From Hofstenia miamia (Eukaryota > Xenacoelomorpha > Acoela > Hofsteniidae), in assembly GCA_900660155.1 (NCBI GenBank), contig CABFPE010000117.1, forward strand, positions 934,516 to 998,515: DNA of 64,000 bases, read 5' to 3'. The translations under genes were made by a program, and so were the position numbers. Below the pieces are notes generated by a model, which saw only the letters and a list, made by a program, of their open reading frames with translations, was not told where the DNA came from and ran no database searches. Numbering within the stretch: the first letter of the stretch is position 1; each line of letters opens with the position of its first letter. This document shows positions 35,174 to 47,977 of the stretch, piece by piece.

Positions 35174-35584
35174 ATGTATAGCATGATAAAACATGCGTTT
35201 GATTTTTCAAACTATGCAAGAGCTTCACCATTATATAGTGAAACAAATAAAAAGACGTATTTGAAGGTTAACGATGAGCTTGGTGGTGATGTCATCAATC
35301 AGGTGGTTGCACTAAAGTCTAAAATGTACTCTGTACAGTATTGTTCCAATAGTATATGCAATGAGAAAGCAAGCACTAAGGGGGTTGTGGGGGCTGTCAA
35401 GATGATGAACTTTGATCTCTTCAAATCAATTTTGGATAAAGAGGAAATTGTTCATCATCCAAGCAAAATATATATAATTAATTTCTTCTACCATATTTAT
35501 TGTATGAGATTTGTTAGCATCAAAGAGGCATTCTTTCATCAGTTGATGATGGAAAACTTATTTTTTAAAACATATTGGATCTAA
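35174..35584 (+). pseudogene. Second polB C-terminal fragment, opposite orientation
   Basis: A fossil fragment on the plus strand. KKTYLKVNDELGGDVINQVV, ALKSKMYSVQY and MMNFDLFKSIL closely parallel KKVYLKIKDELGGGVLSQLV, LKLKLYSIKY and MMNFDLFNFI in the main polymerase gene. It therefore comes from another copy of the same C-terminal region, placed facing the main gene inside the element. Confidence 0.8.
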
Positions 35585-35599
35585 ATAAACCTTTTAAAA

Positions 35600-36480
35600 A
35601 AATATAAATAAAATATATTATACCATTTTCAATATAAATTAAGCGTGAGAAACATAGGGTGAATAACTTTTTTCAGTTGGCAGAGAATGATTCAGCGGAG
35701 TGTAGAGACTAAACTATATATAAATAACCATTCAATTAAAATATATTATACCAATTTCAAGATAAATTAAATGTGGGGAGCATTGGAGTGAATAGATTTT
35801 CTTCTTGACAAGTGAAATCAAATTATATGATGAAATGTCTAAACACAGAAATAATTTGTAACATTGTTGATAAAAAACTTATGTGGAGAAATTTAATAAA
35901 TTTGTATGGACACGGAGAATGAAGGAAACATTGTATGTGGGCAATCAATTATACGATGAAATGTCTAAACACAGAATTAATTTGTAACATTTTTGATGAA
36001 AATTTAACAAATTCGCATTGAATATGGTGGAGGTAGCATGAGGGAGCAATTATGTAAACAGGATAAACCATCAACAACAGGGGTAGAACATTGGAAATAT
36101 TTAAATGTAAAATATAATATTTAATTTTTTAAAAATAAAATTACCATATATCAGGACTTGAAGCAGATACAACGTGGGAGGGAGAATGAACTGTGAATTA
36201 CTGCATGTTGGAATCTAAAACATTAATTAATAACCCAATATAAATTTTCACATACCTAGACAAATACGTTTAACCCCATCATCAATTAGTGCAGAGGTAG
36301 TAGCAATAATGGACTGTGAATTATTAATCTGTTCAATATCTAAAACAAGAGTATAACATTATAAACATGTAAATTGTTATTACCTTTATGTCCATATGGC
36401 AGCATTTCTATACTGTTAACAAGATAGCATTTATTATCATAGCATGATAATGCTATATGATTTGACGTTTCTACACTAAT
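35600..36480. repeat. Noncoding Polinton interior with short direct repeats
   Basis: Two pairs of imperfect direct repeats occur. AAAATATATTATACCA is found at about 35611 and 35738, and GATGAAATGTCTAAACACAG is found at about 35829 and 35955. The period is close to 126 bases. No gene was seen. Confidence 0.55.
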
Positions 36481-36499
36481 TGAATGCATATGTGAATGT

Positions 36500-39400
36500 A
36501 TTCCAGTCATCAGTCTTCGAATGATGCCTTATTGTAATACAATAAAATTGAAAAGGTCAAAATTCATCATCTGCTTCACAGAGTGAGTCACACATTTCAT
36601 GCTAGCCATTTCCAACACCTCGTGACTGTAATTTGTATATTTGATAGAATACAATTTCAGTTTTAGTGTCACAAGTTGCGATAAAACCCCTCCCCCTAAC
36701 TCATCCTTTATCTTCAAATATACTTTTTTATTTATATCACTATATAACAGTGAATTCTTTGGATAGTTGGAGAAGTCAAAATAATGTGAGATGGAGGCTA
36801 ATTCGGTGTACACATTCTCTGATATAATCCTATACATGAGAGAGTCTGTATCAGAATACAATAATGTAATTTGATTCTTAAATGCAGGTTTCATGATCTC
36901 ATAGTGAAATTTAAACATTATTAACTTGGACAAGTCAAGTATTGTCATTCCAATATAATTTACTTTGTCCCATAAAATATCTTTCTGGCTCATCATAACT
37001 TGTACCAAATCCTTGCTAATGTTGTACGATTTAAACTCTGGTTTCTTTATTAATTTCTCTGCAGATTCCAAATCATGTGCAAACTTTATATTTATTTTCT
37101 TTTTCAAATTCTCCATAAATTTACCAAATACTGCATTCAACATTAACTTGTAAAAAGCCTTTTCAAAATCATTTTGTGCAGCTTTTCTTTTCTCAGTGTT
37201 GAGGTCAATACACAGTTTCAAAAATGGTCCCTGTTTAAATTCGAGGGCTCTGTGAAATTTTGTAATTATTAATCCATGTTCAACATAAAACTTTAATACC
37301 TTGTAGTGAACAATGTAATTCTCCTTCTTATAAAATGTTTGCACTAGTTTGGGTATTGGTGTAACTTTATTTTTAAATGGTTTTTTATTTCGAGTTGATA
37401 TGGTGATAAATACTTATCTTCTATTGTCATCTTGTGGGGAGCTAGAGGAAAGTCGAAATGATCGTCATGTAAATGCTGCAGGTATTCCAGATCAACTTCC
37501 ACCAAATATCCCGTCTTCAAATCTTGTGGTGTGGACAATATTTTTTCAAGGTTTGCTGAAGACCATGATAGACCACCTATAGGAAGGTTTAAACACATGG
37601 TTCCAGCATATAGGCTATTGGCGTCACCATAGAACCCATAAGTGGTCTCCTTCTCAGGATCATAGCCTTCTACCATTGGATTGTTGGCTTTAAAATAACA
37701 ATCAGAAAACGTGCTGCACACACCTCTGTGAATACTGTCAATTATAAAATTGAATTCTTCTTCATCATGTATAGGATCAAGAGAAATTTCTGTATACTTT
37801 AACATTGCATGCTAGCTAAAGTTTGATAGTGGGCAGGGTCTAGATTAAATGTCTCCATGCTCTGCATTCTAAACTCGCGTATCACATCAAGGAGTAATAA
37901 TGTATCTGAAATTAAATAGGTGTCATGGTAATTTTTAAAATTTGTACACTCACATAGCACCCATGTGTTTTGATGCTCAAAATCCAGCTCCTCCTTAGTT
38001 ATTGGGATTTTTCCAGTTAACCCATCCCTCCAATCTTCTAAATCCGGGAGGCCCAACTTTTGTTCACCTAATCCTTCATTTAAAAATTTGTATTTTTCCA
38101 CTCCAATATTTTTTGCGAGGGTTGACAAACTTGTGGCTATGAATTGATAGCTATCTAAAAACCAGAGTTCCTCATATATCAGTTTGTAAATTCCGTGTTT
38201 ATCATTATAACAATCTACAGGCACCATCAAACTGAGTGATAAGAATACTTTGCTTGTACATGGGACACATGAAACTTTCTCTCCATCTTTCATCTGTAAA
38301 GTTTTTAATAAAATATGCATATTGTATTTGCTCCCCTTATGCATAAACACTGGAGTAAATTGTGGACGTCAATTTAAAATATTGCAATTATTGTGTGTGA
38401 CACCTCTTATTTCTCCAGAAAAATGGCAATGATCTATGACTTTGATGTCCTCATGTGTAAATGGTTTTTTACAAAATATACATTTTGTTGCTGATGACAA
38501 CATAACTCTCCTCTGCTCCTCTGATATTATTAGTTCATGATGGCATTGTTTCATCTCATATGACTGTTTTGCCAATTTCCGTAAATGATTCCATCCATGC
38601 TCCATACATTGTTCACCAGTATATATTTCGCATGTTAATAGTTTGTCCATACTGCTTGTCGCCACACAGATACCCAAAGGAATTTGTTCAACATCTTGTG
38701 TTGTATAGTTTGTAGATGGATTTGGTTGAACACTATAAACTTTTCTGGAAATCGCCTCTATATCCAGAGTACCAACCATGGGAATGTAATTTTGAGCACT
38801 GTAAGCTTTAAATTTGATTTTATCTGATTGGCTCAGGAAAGTAATGTTTGGTTCTGATACCCCATTGCACTTAATCTCGTGTTTTGATAAATTTTCTTGG
38901 GTCTTGAATCCAGATAAACATTTTGACAAAAGAAATCCCGTTTTCTATTCATAAAAAACTGGAGACATGCATTTAAATTTGTAATAGCAAGGTAGTGACT
39001 CTTTTCTCCTTCTTCTATTAACAACAAATTAACTGTCTCCTGATGATGGCATGGAGACATATATGCTGGCATAAGACATCATTCATTTAGCGAGTATACA
39101 TTAACATTTAACGAGTTCCAAGTTTCAAAAATACATACATTGTTGATTGACAATGGAAATGTTAAACCAGAATATTTTAACTCAGGAAGAAATTTCTGCA
39201 TTTGTGTTATTTCACTCTGGTTTTTATTTTCTGGGTGCAGACAGGCTAAGATGGAATAGACAAAGCAGAGGTTGGATTGACAAATTTTCAGGTTTACAAG
39301 GAATTTGTTTCTTTTTAGATATTCAGGTAGTGGAATGTATGATCCTCCATGATTGGGGCGATATTTTGATACACGCAGTCCAACTCTATTGATATTTTTT

Positions 39401-39900
39401 AAAATAAATCCGCTCCCATTTGTTGCATAAATACAAATATAGCTAGCAATTTCATTGACTAGACTATAGAAATTACTTTCACTTAGTCCTGATCTAAACA
39501 CCGACACAGGGTGTGATGTTGGATGGAGAATGGCGACCTTTTCTTCATCATTTTCAATGGGTTTCACCATCTCAATCTCACACACTAAATAAATTTTTCC
39601 AGAATAATGCATGGAAACCTTGTTCGAGATTACTTGTCATATTGAATCATAATGATTGGAGAAAGCCTCATATATATCAATTGAGTTAAGGTTATTTGAA
39701 AGATAACTCACAAATGCCCCTCTGCATGCATTTTCTGATCTGAGTATGGCCTATTCATTATCATTGTTCAAAGTTGAATTTGCCGAAATCTCATTGGGGT
39801 GGTTTTTATCAATATGCTTATGTAGCTCAGCCTTGCTTCCAAAATAAGTCTTGCAATAGAGGCAAAAATTAACTACCATGCATCTATGCCTTGATCATAA
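36500..39900 (-). pseudogene. Polinton family B DNA polymerase region (protein-primed type)
   Basis: Fossil polB on the minus strand. From its N-terminal side a C2H2 finger (CLYCKTYFGSKAELHKHIDKNH, about 39800-39890, shown here only in outline) is followed by a region with NHGGSYIPLPEYL and CFVYSILACLHP. Then come a second finger-like stretch (GFKTQENLSKHEIKC) and an HNH-like zinc site (CIFCKKPFTH then DHCHFSGEIRGVTHNNCN). The polymerase core shows YGFYGDANSLY and the catalytic LLYSDTDSLMYRI. These are the standard landmarks of Maverick polymerases. It is broken into several pieces. Confidence 0.9.
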
Positions 39901-40199
39901 ATGAGACCTTACTTTTTGTGGGGAGGGGTTATTATATTGACACAAACCACAGAAATATTGAGACGGTGTCTTTGGTCTAAATAGACCAGCTATTAGTAAG
40001 GTGTGAGAGAAAATTGGGAAAAATTAAAAACACGGAAAAGAATAATTTAAATTTTAACATAAAACACAATTCGTTTTCAAAAGATCAAAAAATTTTGTTT
40101 TTGACAAGCATTTGAATTTTAAAAAATATTAGCCACAACAAGGAAAATTTATATAAACACGGTATATAATAATAATGTATGTAAAACATGTAATCAGTA

Positions 40200-40600
40200 A
40201 TAGACATATAAAACAAGTAATACACATGCATTATTTAAAACTCATTTAAACAAAATTACGTTTAACTAAATAAATAACATCTCAATCACCCACAAAAAAC
40301 AGGGTGTTAGATAAAAAATTGACAGTGTAATGTAAAATATATATTTATGCATGCATCAACAAAAATAAACAATCAATAAAAAATCAGATAATACACACGC
40401 ATGTTTAAACGAAATTACATTTTAACATAATAAATTGAGTATTCACCCAATGGCATTATTTAAAATAAAATTAAATTAAGTGATAACACATTGTATTTTT
40501 TAAAACTCTTTTAAACAAATTTATGTTTAACTAAATAAATAACATCTCAATCACCCTAAAAAACTGGGGTGCTAGATAAAAAAAATGTAACATTCTTAAA
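40200..40600. repeat. Direct repeat inside the Polinton
   Basis: A block with ACTAAATAAATAACATCTCA followed by ATCACCC occurs at about 40265 and again at about 40530, each followed by a G-rich GGGTG(T/C)TAGATAAAAAA. A less similar copy lies between them near 40430. Noncoding. Confidence 0.6.
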
Positions 40601-40966
40601 AAATAGTTAACATGCATTATTCCAACAAAAAATTAAGATAAATAGTTGGTAGCGACTAACATGTAAACATTATGAGAATGTCTATTTTGACAAAAACAAA
40701 AACACAATGCTTTTAAACATAATTATGCAATTATAAAAATACGTAGAGAGTTGACAATCTTATAGCATGACAAAAAATCTCTGGTGAATCACACTCAAAT
40801 AAACGTGTTTTACCATGTTTTCAAATTAAAAAACATTGTCAAGAGCATTGGATTATTTAAATTGTAAAAACTCTATCGTGTTTTTTTAAAAATGTAAAAG
40901 ATTGCAAACACAATTTTCAAAATAAGAAACACATGCTAGAGCTTACTCACTTGGTATTGTTGTTTG

Positions 40967-41390
40967 TGGAAACATCGTTAACACCCTGGGTATTGCTTGT
41001 ACCTGATGTGCTTGGTTGTTCATTTCCACATCCAATTTGAGATTGTTCGTATTCTATCATCATCTTATCGACTTGACCCTCGAAATTTTGAGACCAGTTG
41101 TCAAAATTTTCCAGTACTTCTTCTTCCGGGATATTATCAAAGCTAAAAAAACTTGATTAATACAAAAAACATATATTACACATTTTTCTAGATTAAAATT
41201 TAAAATATAATTTTATAAATATAATAAAATTCTTAGATAATATATTTTACAATGAATGTCTTACATTGTTTCATCAAAGCTAATTTCCAATGGGCTTTTG
41301 TATAAATTTTCACTAATGATAGCTTCAAATTGTTGGTTCCAGCCAGCTAAGAATTCACATACATTGGTTGAACTCACTTTCTTTTAAAAA
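40967..41390 (-). pseudogene. Small spliced-looking gene in the Polinton upstream of polB
   Basis: A fossil part. Two exon-like stretches on the minus strand are bounded by AG and GT: about 41390-41270 (NVCEFLAGWNQQFEAII) and about 41145-40967 (NFDNWSQNFEGQVDKMM, then a Ser, Thr and Asn-rich end with PSTSGTSNT). Both share an F-x-x-W-(N/S)-Q-x-F-E pattern, so the protein seems to contain a repeat. The role is unknown. It may be an upstream exon set of the polymerase gene. Confidence 0.45.
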
Positions 41391-41759
41391 AAGCAGAATG
41401 TTGAAAACAGACTATAATCAAAGAGATTAAAAATAACAATGAATTTGGTTTGCTAATCCAGGGTTTGTATAACTAACCAGACTTAAATACTTTTTTTTGT
41501 CTAAAATTAACACATGTTATCAGCTAAAACTTGTTATTAAAAACGTTGTTAAAATCATATAACCTATACACTCTCATATCTCATATATTCATTGTTTAAA
41601 AAAAATATGGGCGAACTATGCGATGTATTTCACTAATGCCAACTAGTGGAATTTAAAACGATTTTTTTAGCGAAAAATTATTGGATTCCGGCCTCGAGAT
41701 CTTCTAACTTTTATTGGCTCTTGATTTTTCCTGATTTTTATTGGCTATCCCAATATTCA

Positions 41760-42129
41760 GAGTATAAAAAGCTGAAATATGAAAAGTTTATCATTAGATC
41801 TTTTAAAAATGTCTTTGTCAAATTTGAAAAATATGATGCCACATGTTTACCAGAGGCTTGATGAAGTAAGTGAACTTCCAAACATAATAAAGATCGAGGA
41901 GCAACAAGTCCATGAGTGGAGAACGATGGTTGACGTGAGAAGGGTGACCAGGAGATATGGCGAATCTATCAGGCTTGATCTTGATAGAAATGAGTTTCTC
42001 TATCTCCCCAAAAGATATTCACAGGTGATAGAAAGGGGTGATGAACGTGATCTTGTCGGAGGTGTAGTTCAACTAACTGAAAAGCCAAAAATCAAGCAGC
42101 ATCCGCATTTGTTGTTTTCAACAAAATGA
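41760..42129 (+). pseudogene. Small Polinton gene of unknown role, RYG/LPKRY type
   Basis: A plus-strand open stretch of 116 codons inside the Polinton, with a TATAAAAAG box just upstream (about 41764). It contains RRYGESIRLDLDRNEFLYLP followed by KRYSQVI. A minus-strand gene at 43465-43878 carries a similar NTRYGIAVKIRLDNGF and LLKRYVNAL pattern, so the two are probably related. I do not recognise the family. A DNA-binding role is only a guess. Confidence 0.45.
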
Positions 42130-42956
42130 CTTTCAGACTTTTAGTGTGTAAACTAGTATGGTGGATTTAAAGTATATCAGTTTTTCCTTATTTTTTCACA
42201 CAATCTTTACTAGAACTTTTTGGTAATTAGCTAAATGAAAATTCATAATATAAATGTTACATGTAATTTCAGCTAAATTTAATTAAAATATTTATTAGCA
42301 TCTATTTTTAAAAACAAAAAACCTTTCATGCGTATTTAAATATCATCATAAAAGTAGTAAATTTGTATTTTTCATGAAAGTGTGTTAAAATTAACGATTG
42401 CTTAAATTACAAGATCCATTATATCTAATGTGTTTATTACAAACTGGATTATTTATCATTTTGCTTAAAATATAAAAACGAGAAATGGAGTAAATTTATA
42501 GAAGAAATATTATTAACAATACAATCTTAATCAAAAATAGAAGCTTACAATGAATATAAACACTGGTTTGAGAAATATTTTTTCCAAACAAACAATAGTT
42601 GAAAATATAAAAATTATTTTTTTAAAATTATTTATCATTATTATTAAAATGATTAAAATATAGCAAATATTAAAACCATTGACATCAAAATTATTGTTTT
42701 TGACAATGATGAGTAGAACGAATTTGTGTGTATGGTTTTTATTCAAATGGCAAAAACTTTATCGAAATTATGCATTTATTTGATTCAATTACTTTTGTGT
42801 TTTATGTCGATTACAGAAATATTTATCATTCTCTCTTTAGTTTTCTATTTGGATAGTTGGTTGTTAGTCATGGTGCCATGTGTGAAATCTAATGTTTTTT
42901 TTTAAGTATGCAGGAGCACATTCAATAGCATTTATTATATTAAAGAGCTATTAATT

Positions 42957-43244
42957 TTGGTGGGTGACAAGATATACATTATTACAGTGCGTCAATCAAA
43001 GAAGGATTTTGACTGTTTACCAGGGCATATACAGAAAGCATTCAATTGTTATCAACGTAACTTCAATCATATCGCGTTTACAGAAGGCAATCTCACAAAT
43101 GAACAAATGATTACCTTTATCAATTCTCTAAAATTGTCTGATAGAAAAGAAACTGTGTTTTGGGCATGTGATGCTATGAACTGCGAATTTTTAAGTCAGT
43201 TAATCTCTCAACCTGTGGAAAATTTACTCGATCATGGATATTGA
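42957..43244 (+). pseudogene. Small Polinton open frame, unrecognised
   Basis: A plus-strand open stretch of 95 codons. It includes DFDCLPGHIQKAFNCYQRNF and TVFWACDAMNCEFLSQLI. Coding-like composition, no known motif. It may be an exon, as an acceptor-like TAAG and pyrimidine tract lie upstream. Confidence 0.35.
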
Positions 43245-43464
43245 TACCCGCAGAATATGGAGAATTCTATAGACTGTATAAAAGACTATTTTAAATTTAT
43301 ACATCGAATGAACACTTCAAAAGGTAATTTATTATCACCATTTGCTAATAATCATTGTAAATTTAAGAAATTTATTGTAAACCCATTATAACTATTAATT
43401 AATGATTTTTACTAGTATTATTTTTTATAAACTGTGTATGTATAAGAAAACAAATGCTATATTT

Positions 43465-43878
43465 TTATTTACTAAATTCCAATACAATACAATTTACATT
43501 ATTACCACTGTTTGCGATTTCCATGTCATCACTGCAAAAAAGTTTTTTATTTACTAGAGTCTTGTAATTCTCGCCCAGTGCATTGACATACCGTTTCAGA
43601 AGGAAGTAGTAGAAACCATTATCGAGTCTTATCTTTACCGCAATACCATATCTTGTGTTCAGCTGACCAGCATCTTCAATCATTAGCCATAGTTTTTTTG
43701 GTAGTTCCCTAGCCGGACTCGCATTTGAAAAAATACAGGTTGTTGGTTGGGAATTAACACCGTTTAAATGTGGTAAAACATGGTCATCCTCACTTGTGTT
43801 GGGGAAGACAATCGCATTATTACTGACTATAGGACGTCTTCGCTTGTTTTGAGTCTTGCCTTTTTCTTTTATAGGCAC
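43465..43878 (-). pseudogene. Second RYG/LPKRY-type Polinton gene
   Basis: A minus-strand open stretch of 137 codons. A basic N-terminus with KNKRRRPIV-like residues is followed by KKLWLMIEDAGQLNTRYGIA and then FYYFLLKRYVNALGENYKTL. It resembles the 41779 gene in the RYG to KRY segment. The upstream end reaches toward the right terminal repeat. Function unknown. Confidence 0.45.
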
Positions 43879-44149
43879 AGGTGGTGGGGCATCATCTCCT
43901 GTGTTACCGGGTTATAACCATACAATGGTGGCGGGGTTGTGCATAGATCATCAATTAGACTGCTCAATGAGCCAGATGCTAGTTTTTCAACAGACATTGC
44001 CAAAGGTGAGAGACGAAATTGCATAGGGGAAAAATAATGATTTTATCCGATGAGATGAGGTGAATATATAGATTGACCAGCCAATGGAAATACATTGAAC
44101 TTATGAAAAATAATTATTGGTTGGAAAAAAGCATGATATGATAAACGTG

Positions 44150-44565
44150 TTAATGAATTTTGACAAATGTGGTTTTGAAAGTTTTCCCAAATTCCACTGT
44201 ACATGTAAGCTTCCGAACTCATGGAAAAAACAATAATGAGGTATATTAACAAAATGCAATGCATGCAGGCGAGTGTGTTATATCCATGTATATTAACATT
44301 AGCCATCATTATATCAAAACAATTAAATTGGCCCCCAAAATGAATCACCACAAAATCAATTAAAAAACCAATTAGCAATAGTTGTCAAAAGAAATTCATT
44401 AGTCAAGTATGTGACGTCACTGAAAACCAATTAGTGAGTTGTTAATCAAGCAGTGAATCACTAATTAACATTTGCAAACACCCCCTCAATATCTGTGAGT
44501 CAGCTAAGTGTTACGAGAACTTCAGGGTGTCCCAATGGGGCCAAGTCTGCCTTATGTATACTACT
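44150..44565. repeat. Right terminal inverted repeat of the Polinton
   Basis: This arm is the reverse complement of the left one, with a few extra short insertions such as one near 44235-44285. It ends CTACT directly before the CACATG duplication. Confidence 0.9.
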
Positions 44566-44571
44566 CACATG

Positions 44572-47500
44572 GCAAATAGCCATAGGTATCCCATGGGAAC
44601 GTCCTTCACTCAATCTTAACTACTTAAGTCACAAAAGTGAAAAAACGTCAGAAAAAATGTAGTCTACAATTGTGGAAAAGTCATATACCAGTTATTTATT
44701 TAATTTTTAATACAAAAGACACCAATAAAATTTTAAAATGTAAGCAATTTCTTATAATATAAAATAAATATTTTTAAATGTCTTGTATATATGTGTATCA
44801 ATAAATGTTAACAACCAATTTACAACACTAATAACAAAACATATTATCAACAATCTTGAAAAGTTTCATATAAAAATTCCTACTTGCAAATATAAGCAAG
44901 TAAAGAAATTGGTTAAATTTTGAATAGATTGCAACAATTCTAATCTTATGGGATTTTCGAAATTGGTTACATTATATACAATAGACTACAAACAAATTTG
45001 TTTGCCAACAAAAAAGAATATATTCCAATGACGTCAAAGTACACAATTACATCACAGACATGCCCGCCAAGGTCAAAATGTCATTTGTGACATGTAATGG
45101 ACTCACTTTTATACTATAAATATATCAAAAGGATACTAACATATGTTGTTAATTGACACTAATATGTATCTTTTTCATTGAAACATGTAAGTATTTATCT
45201 TAATTTATTACTAATAGAATTATTTATTGAATTTGTTAATTTTAATTAATTTAAAAGATTTTGTTATCTAAGTTCTGCTTTGTTTAAGGTTTTTATAAAG
45301 TTTCCATTCAATTCAGAACAAATTATGTTTTCTAAGTACTACATTTATGCATACATTTTTAATGATTGAGCAGTTAGATATATTTTCCACCCACATTAAA
45401 GAACAACCCAATGCTTTCAAAAATTACATATTTTTACACTATGATTTCTAGGTCCAACATTCGTATATCTATATTATGAAAATGATTTATAAAAATTTAA
45501 TAACTTTGATTTACAGATGTTTACTATGAAAAGTTTAGTAGTCTTCAACAAACAGCATTGTCAATGAGTAGCGATGCAGTTGGAAGTGATTTCCAATACC
45601 TTTTCAAATTTCCCTAAATTATATCAAAAAAAATAATAAAGAGGACGTTTTAAGATAAGATAAGAGATTCTATATTCAGATAAATGTTTACAATTCAATA
45701 ACTGATAATTTATCTGAATAGCGTCATAAATTACAAAAAAGTAACCAATCTACAAATCAACATACATTACAAAAAGTAACAATTCTTACAGGCTATGGAT
45801 GAATTACTTTATATTGCTATTTTTTTAAGAATTTTTAAGAATTTCCAGACATTTGGCCAGTAAATATGGACTACAATTTAATACTGAATTTGATAATGAA
45901 GATACAAATCCCTCCAAAATTGAAAAATTAAAAAAGATTTAAGAAATGTTATTAAATTCTTGAAGCAATTGTCTATCATATATAAACTTTGAGAATTAAG
46001 AATATGTTTACACGAATCTAGCAAATGCCTAAGTCAATTAAGAAGCATTGGTGAAGAAGTGGAATACAATAAATCAATAAACGTGTTTCTTGCATCATGT
46101 GCAGGTAATATTTTATACCATGCAAAGCTTCAATGTATTAAAGAGAAATAGCTTTTTTCTACATTTTTACAATCTACAACAATAAGTGGTGAATGGGCAA
46201 GATTTCTAATTAGACTATACAAAATCACTCAAAATGTCCAAAAATAGTAAAATGTTCTGTTGCATTAGAACTCTTAAGAAGATATTCAACCTTAATGCTT
46301 GAAAATTTCAATTACTTTGAGGAATTTTGGTGATGACTCAAATTTCTATCTATTATTTACATAATCATTTTGTGAAAATTCACTATTAATTCTAATAAAA
46401 CAAAACGAATGTATTTTATATGACTTCCGTTCTTATGGATTCATTTTTTCATTCTACCAAAACAAAACGCATGTATTTTATATGATATATTTGTATAGAT
46501 ATGCAACAGCTGCAAGAATGAAAGTATACTTCCGTTCTTATGGATTTATTTTGTAATTGTAATACGGCTGAAATGTTTATTCAAACAATCAAATTTCTCT
46601 TTATATTCTAAGGTGTACATTAATAATGTCTTCAAAGTAGCTGCAAGAATTCTTGGGATGTCCAGAAAAGGCAGGCTTTCTAAAAATTGATTAAAAACAT
46701 ATAGGTACATAGCTTAAAATGGGGTACAAATGAATAATTACCTATATGGGTATGGCTGCAGTTTTTTGACACCTGGCTGTAAAATCCTGAATTTCTGAAA
46801 AACGACTTATTTCATATCAAAATAAATAGAAAAGTGTAAAAAGTTGTCAAAAAATGATCACTTTTAGAAAACTGCATATATACAACCAAGCCTTTTATTA
46901 CTACTATGTTTTGATTATAACATCAATGAGTTCAAAAGTAAACAAATTTTGAAATGTTAACAAACCTTTAAATAATGCACTCATTAGAAAAAACGTAAGA
47001 AAACAAAAAATATGTACATTGGAATTTATAACACTGATTTTCTGATATATAATTACCATTTACATATAGAAGAAAAATATTTATTCAGAAATTGAATAAA
47101 AAATACTGATAATTCTTAAAGTGTCAGAAAAAGAAACTTTCATTTTTGTTATTATTCATTTTTTTGTACATAGTAGTTAATGACGCTATTCATTTGAAAT
47201 ATCAGCAAAATATTGTAAAAAAATATCTTATCTTAAAGAAAATAAAAACAAAACAATTAACTTGGGCTATGGGGATGTTAGTTTAATTTAATAGACTAAT
47301 AATGTACAACTTATAAGCTCGTCATTTCGGTCTTTTTATATTATGTATGTATTTTTAATATTAATTTGAAAGTTTTTAAAATCTATTTTGACAATTTCAT
47401 ATATTTATAGCCGAGGTATATTTCGAAATAAGTTTTTCATTATTCGCTTCTTATACATAATTGGTTCAATTATATGCATTCTTTTGTTTTGATTGATGAA

Positions 47501-47893
47501 TATTGCAGGGAAAGTATTTGTGTTGCATGGGAAAGTATGGTCAGTTAATGTTGTTAGGACATTTATATAGACATATAGCTATATTGATTACCTAGATTTA
47601 GTTCAAAATGATGCCCTCCAATTCTTTGTCACATTCAATAGGAAAACAGTTGAAAAAATTTGAAAAAACTATATCGGATATTTTATTTCAATTATTTAGC
47701 CATGTAAACATCTTTTAAATATCTCGCTTATAAAAGTATTTAAATTAATCAATAATGGTTTGTTTTTCAAATATATAAATAAATTTTAACAAAAAATTAT
47801 CTATCTATTTATATTACAACTACACACATGAGATTTGAGTCCTTGTAAAATGATCTTGGAATATTCACGCATCAGAAACCAATTTAGAAATAT
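44572..47893. other. Intergenic AT-rich DNA with a faint coding relic
   Basis: Mostly featureless. Around 45840-46170 the plus strand gives short coding-like pieces (HLASKYGLQFNTEFDNEDTN, and later LRSIGEEVEYNKSINVFLAS) split by stops, perhaps a decayed transposase. No other feature was seen. Confidence 0.35.
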
Positions 47894-47899
47894 TTTATT
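47894..47899 (-). terminator. Polyadenylation signal of the NAP1-like gene
   Basis: AATAAA on the minus strand, about 80 bases after the stop codon at 47978, a normal distance for the last exon. Confidence 0.6.
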
Positions 47900-47977
47900 A
47901 TAAAACAAAACTTCCTAAAATTACAAATAATTTTCAAAAATCTCACAAAATGCAGGAAATAAACTAATCAAAACAAA

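Larger units (their letters stand above)
33916..44565. mobile_element. Polinton (Maverick), 10650 bp, broken
   Basis: A fossil Polinton with both ends present. It starts AGTAGTATA and ends TATACTACT, matching the AG-T start and A-CT end of the family, and is flanked by the direct 6-base target duplication CACATG (33910-33915 and 44566-44571). Long terminal inverted repeats of about 350-420 bp sit at the ends. A protein-primed family B DNA polymerase lies on the minus strand (about 36500-39900). Small genes of unknown role lie to its right. I found no integrase, packaging ATPase, protease or capsid gene. The element is shorter than the usual 15-20 kb, so it looks like a deletion form. It has roughly eight or more interruptions. 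The arms have diverged moderately, so the insertion is not very young. Confidence 0.9.

Noticed and set aside
42531-42746. Minus-strand hydrophobic frame in the Polinton as a membrane protein
   Set aside because: Ile-, Asn- and Phe-rich composition is what random AT-rich DNA encodes, and there is no support from motifs or borders.
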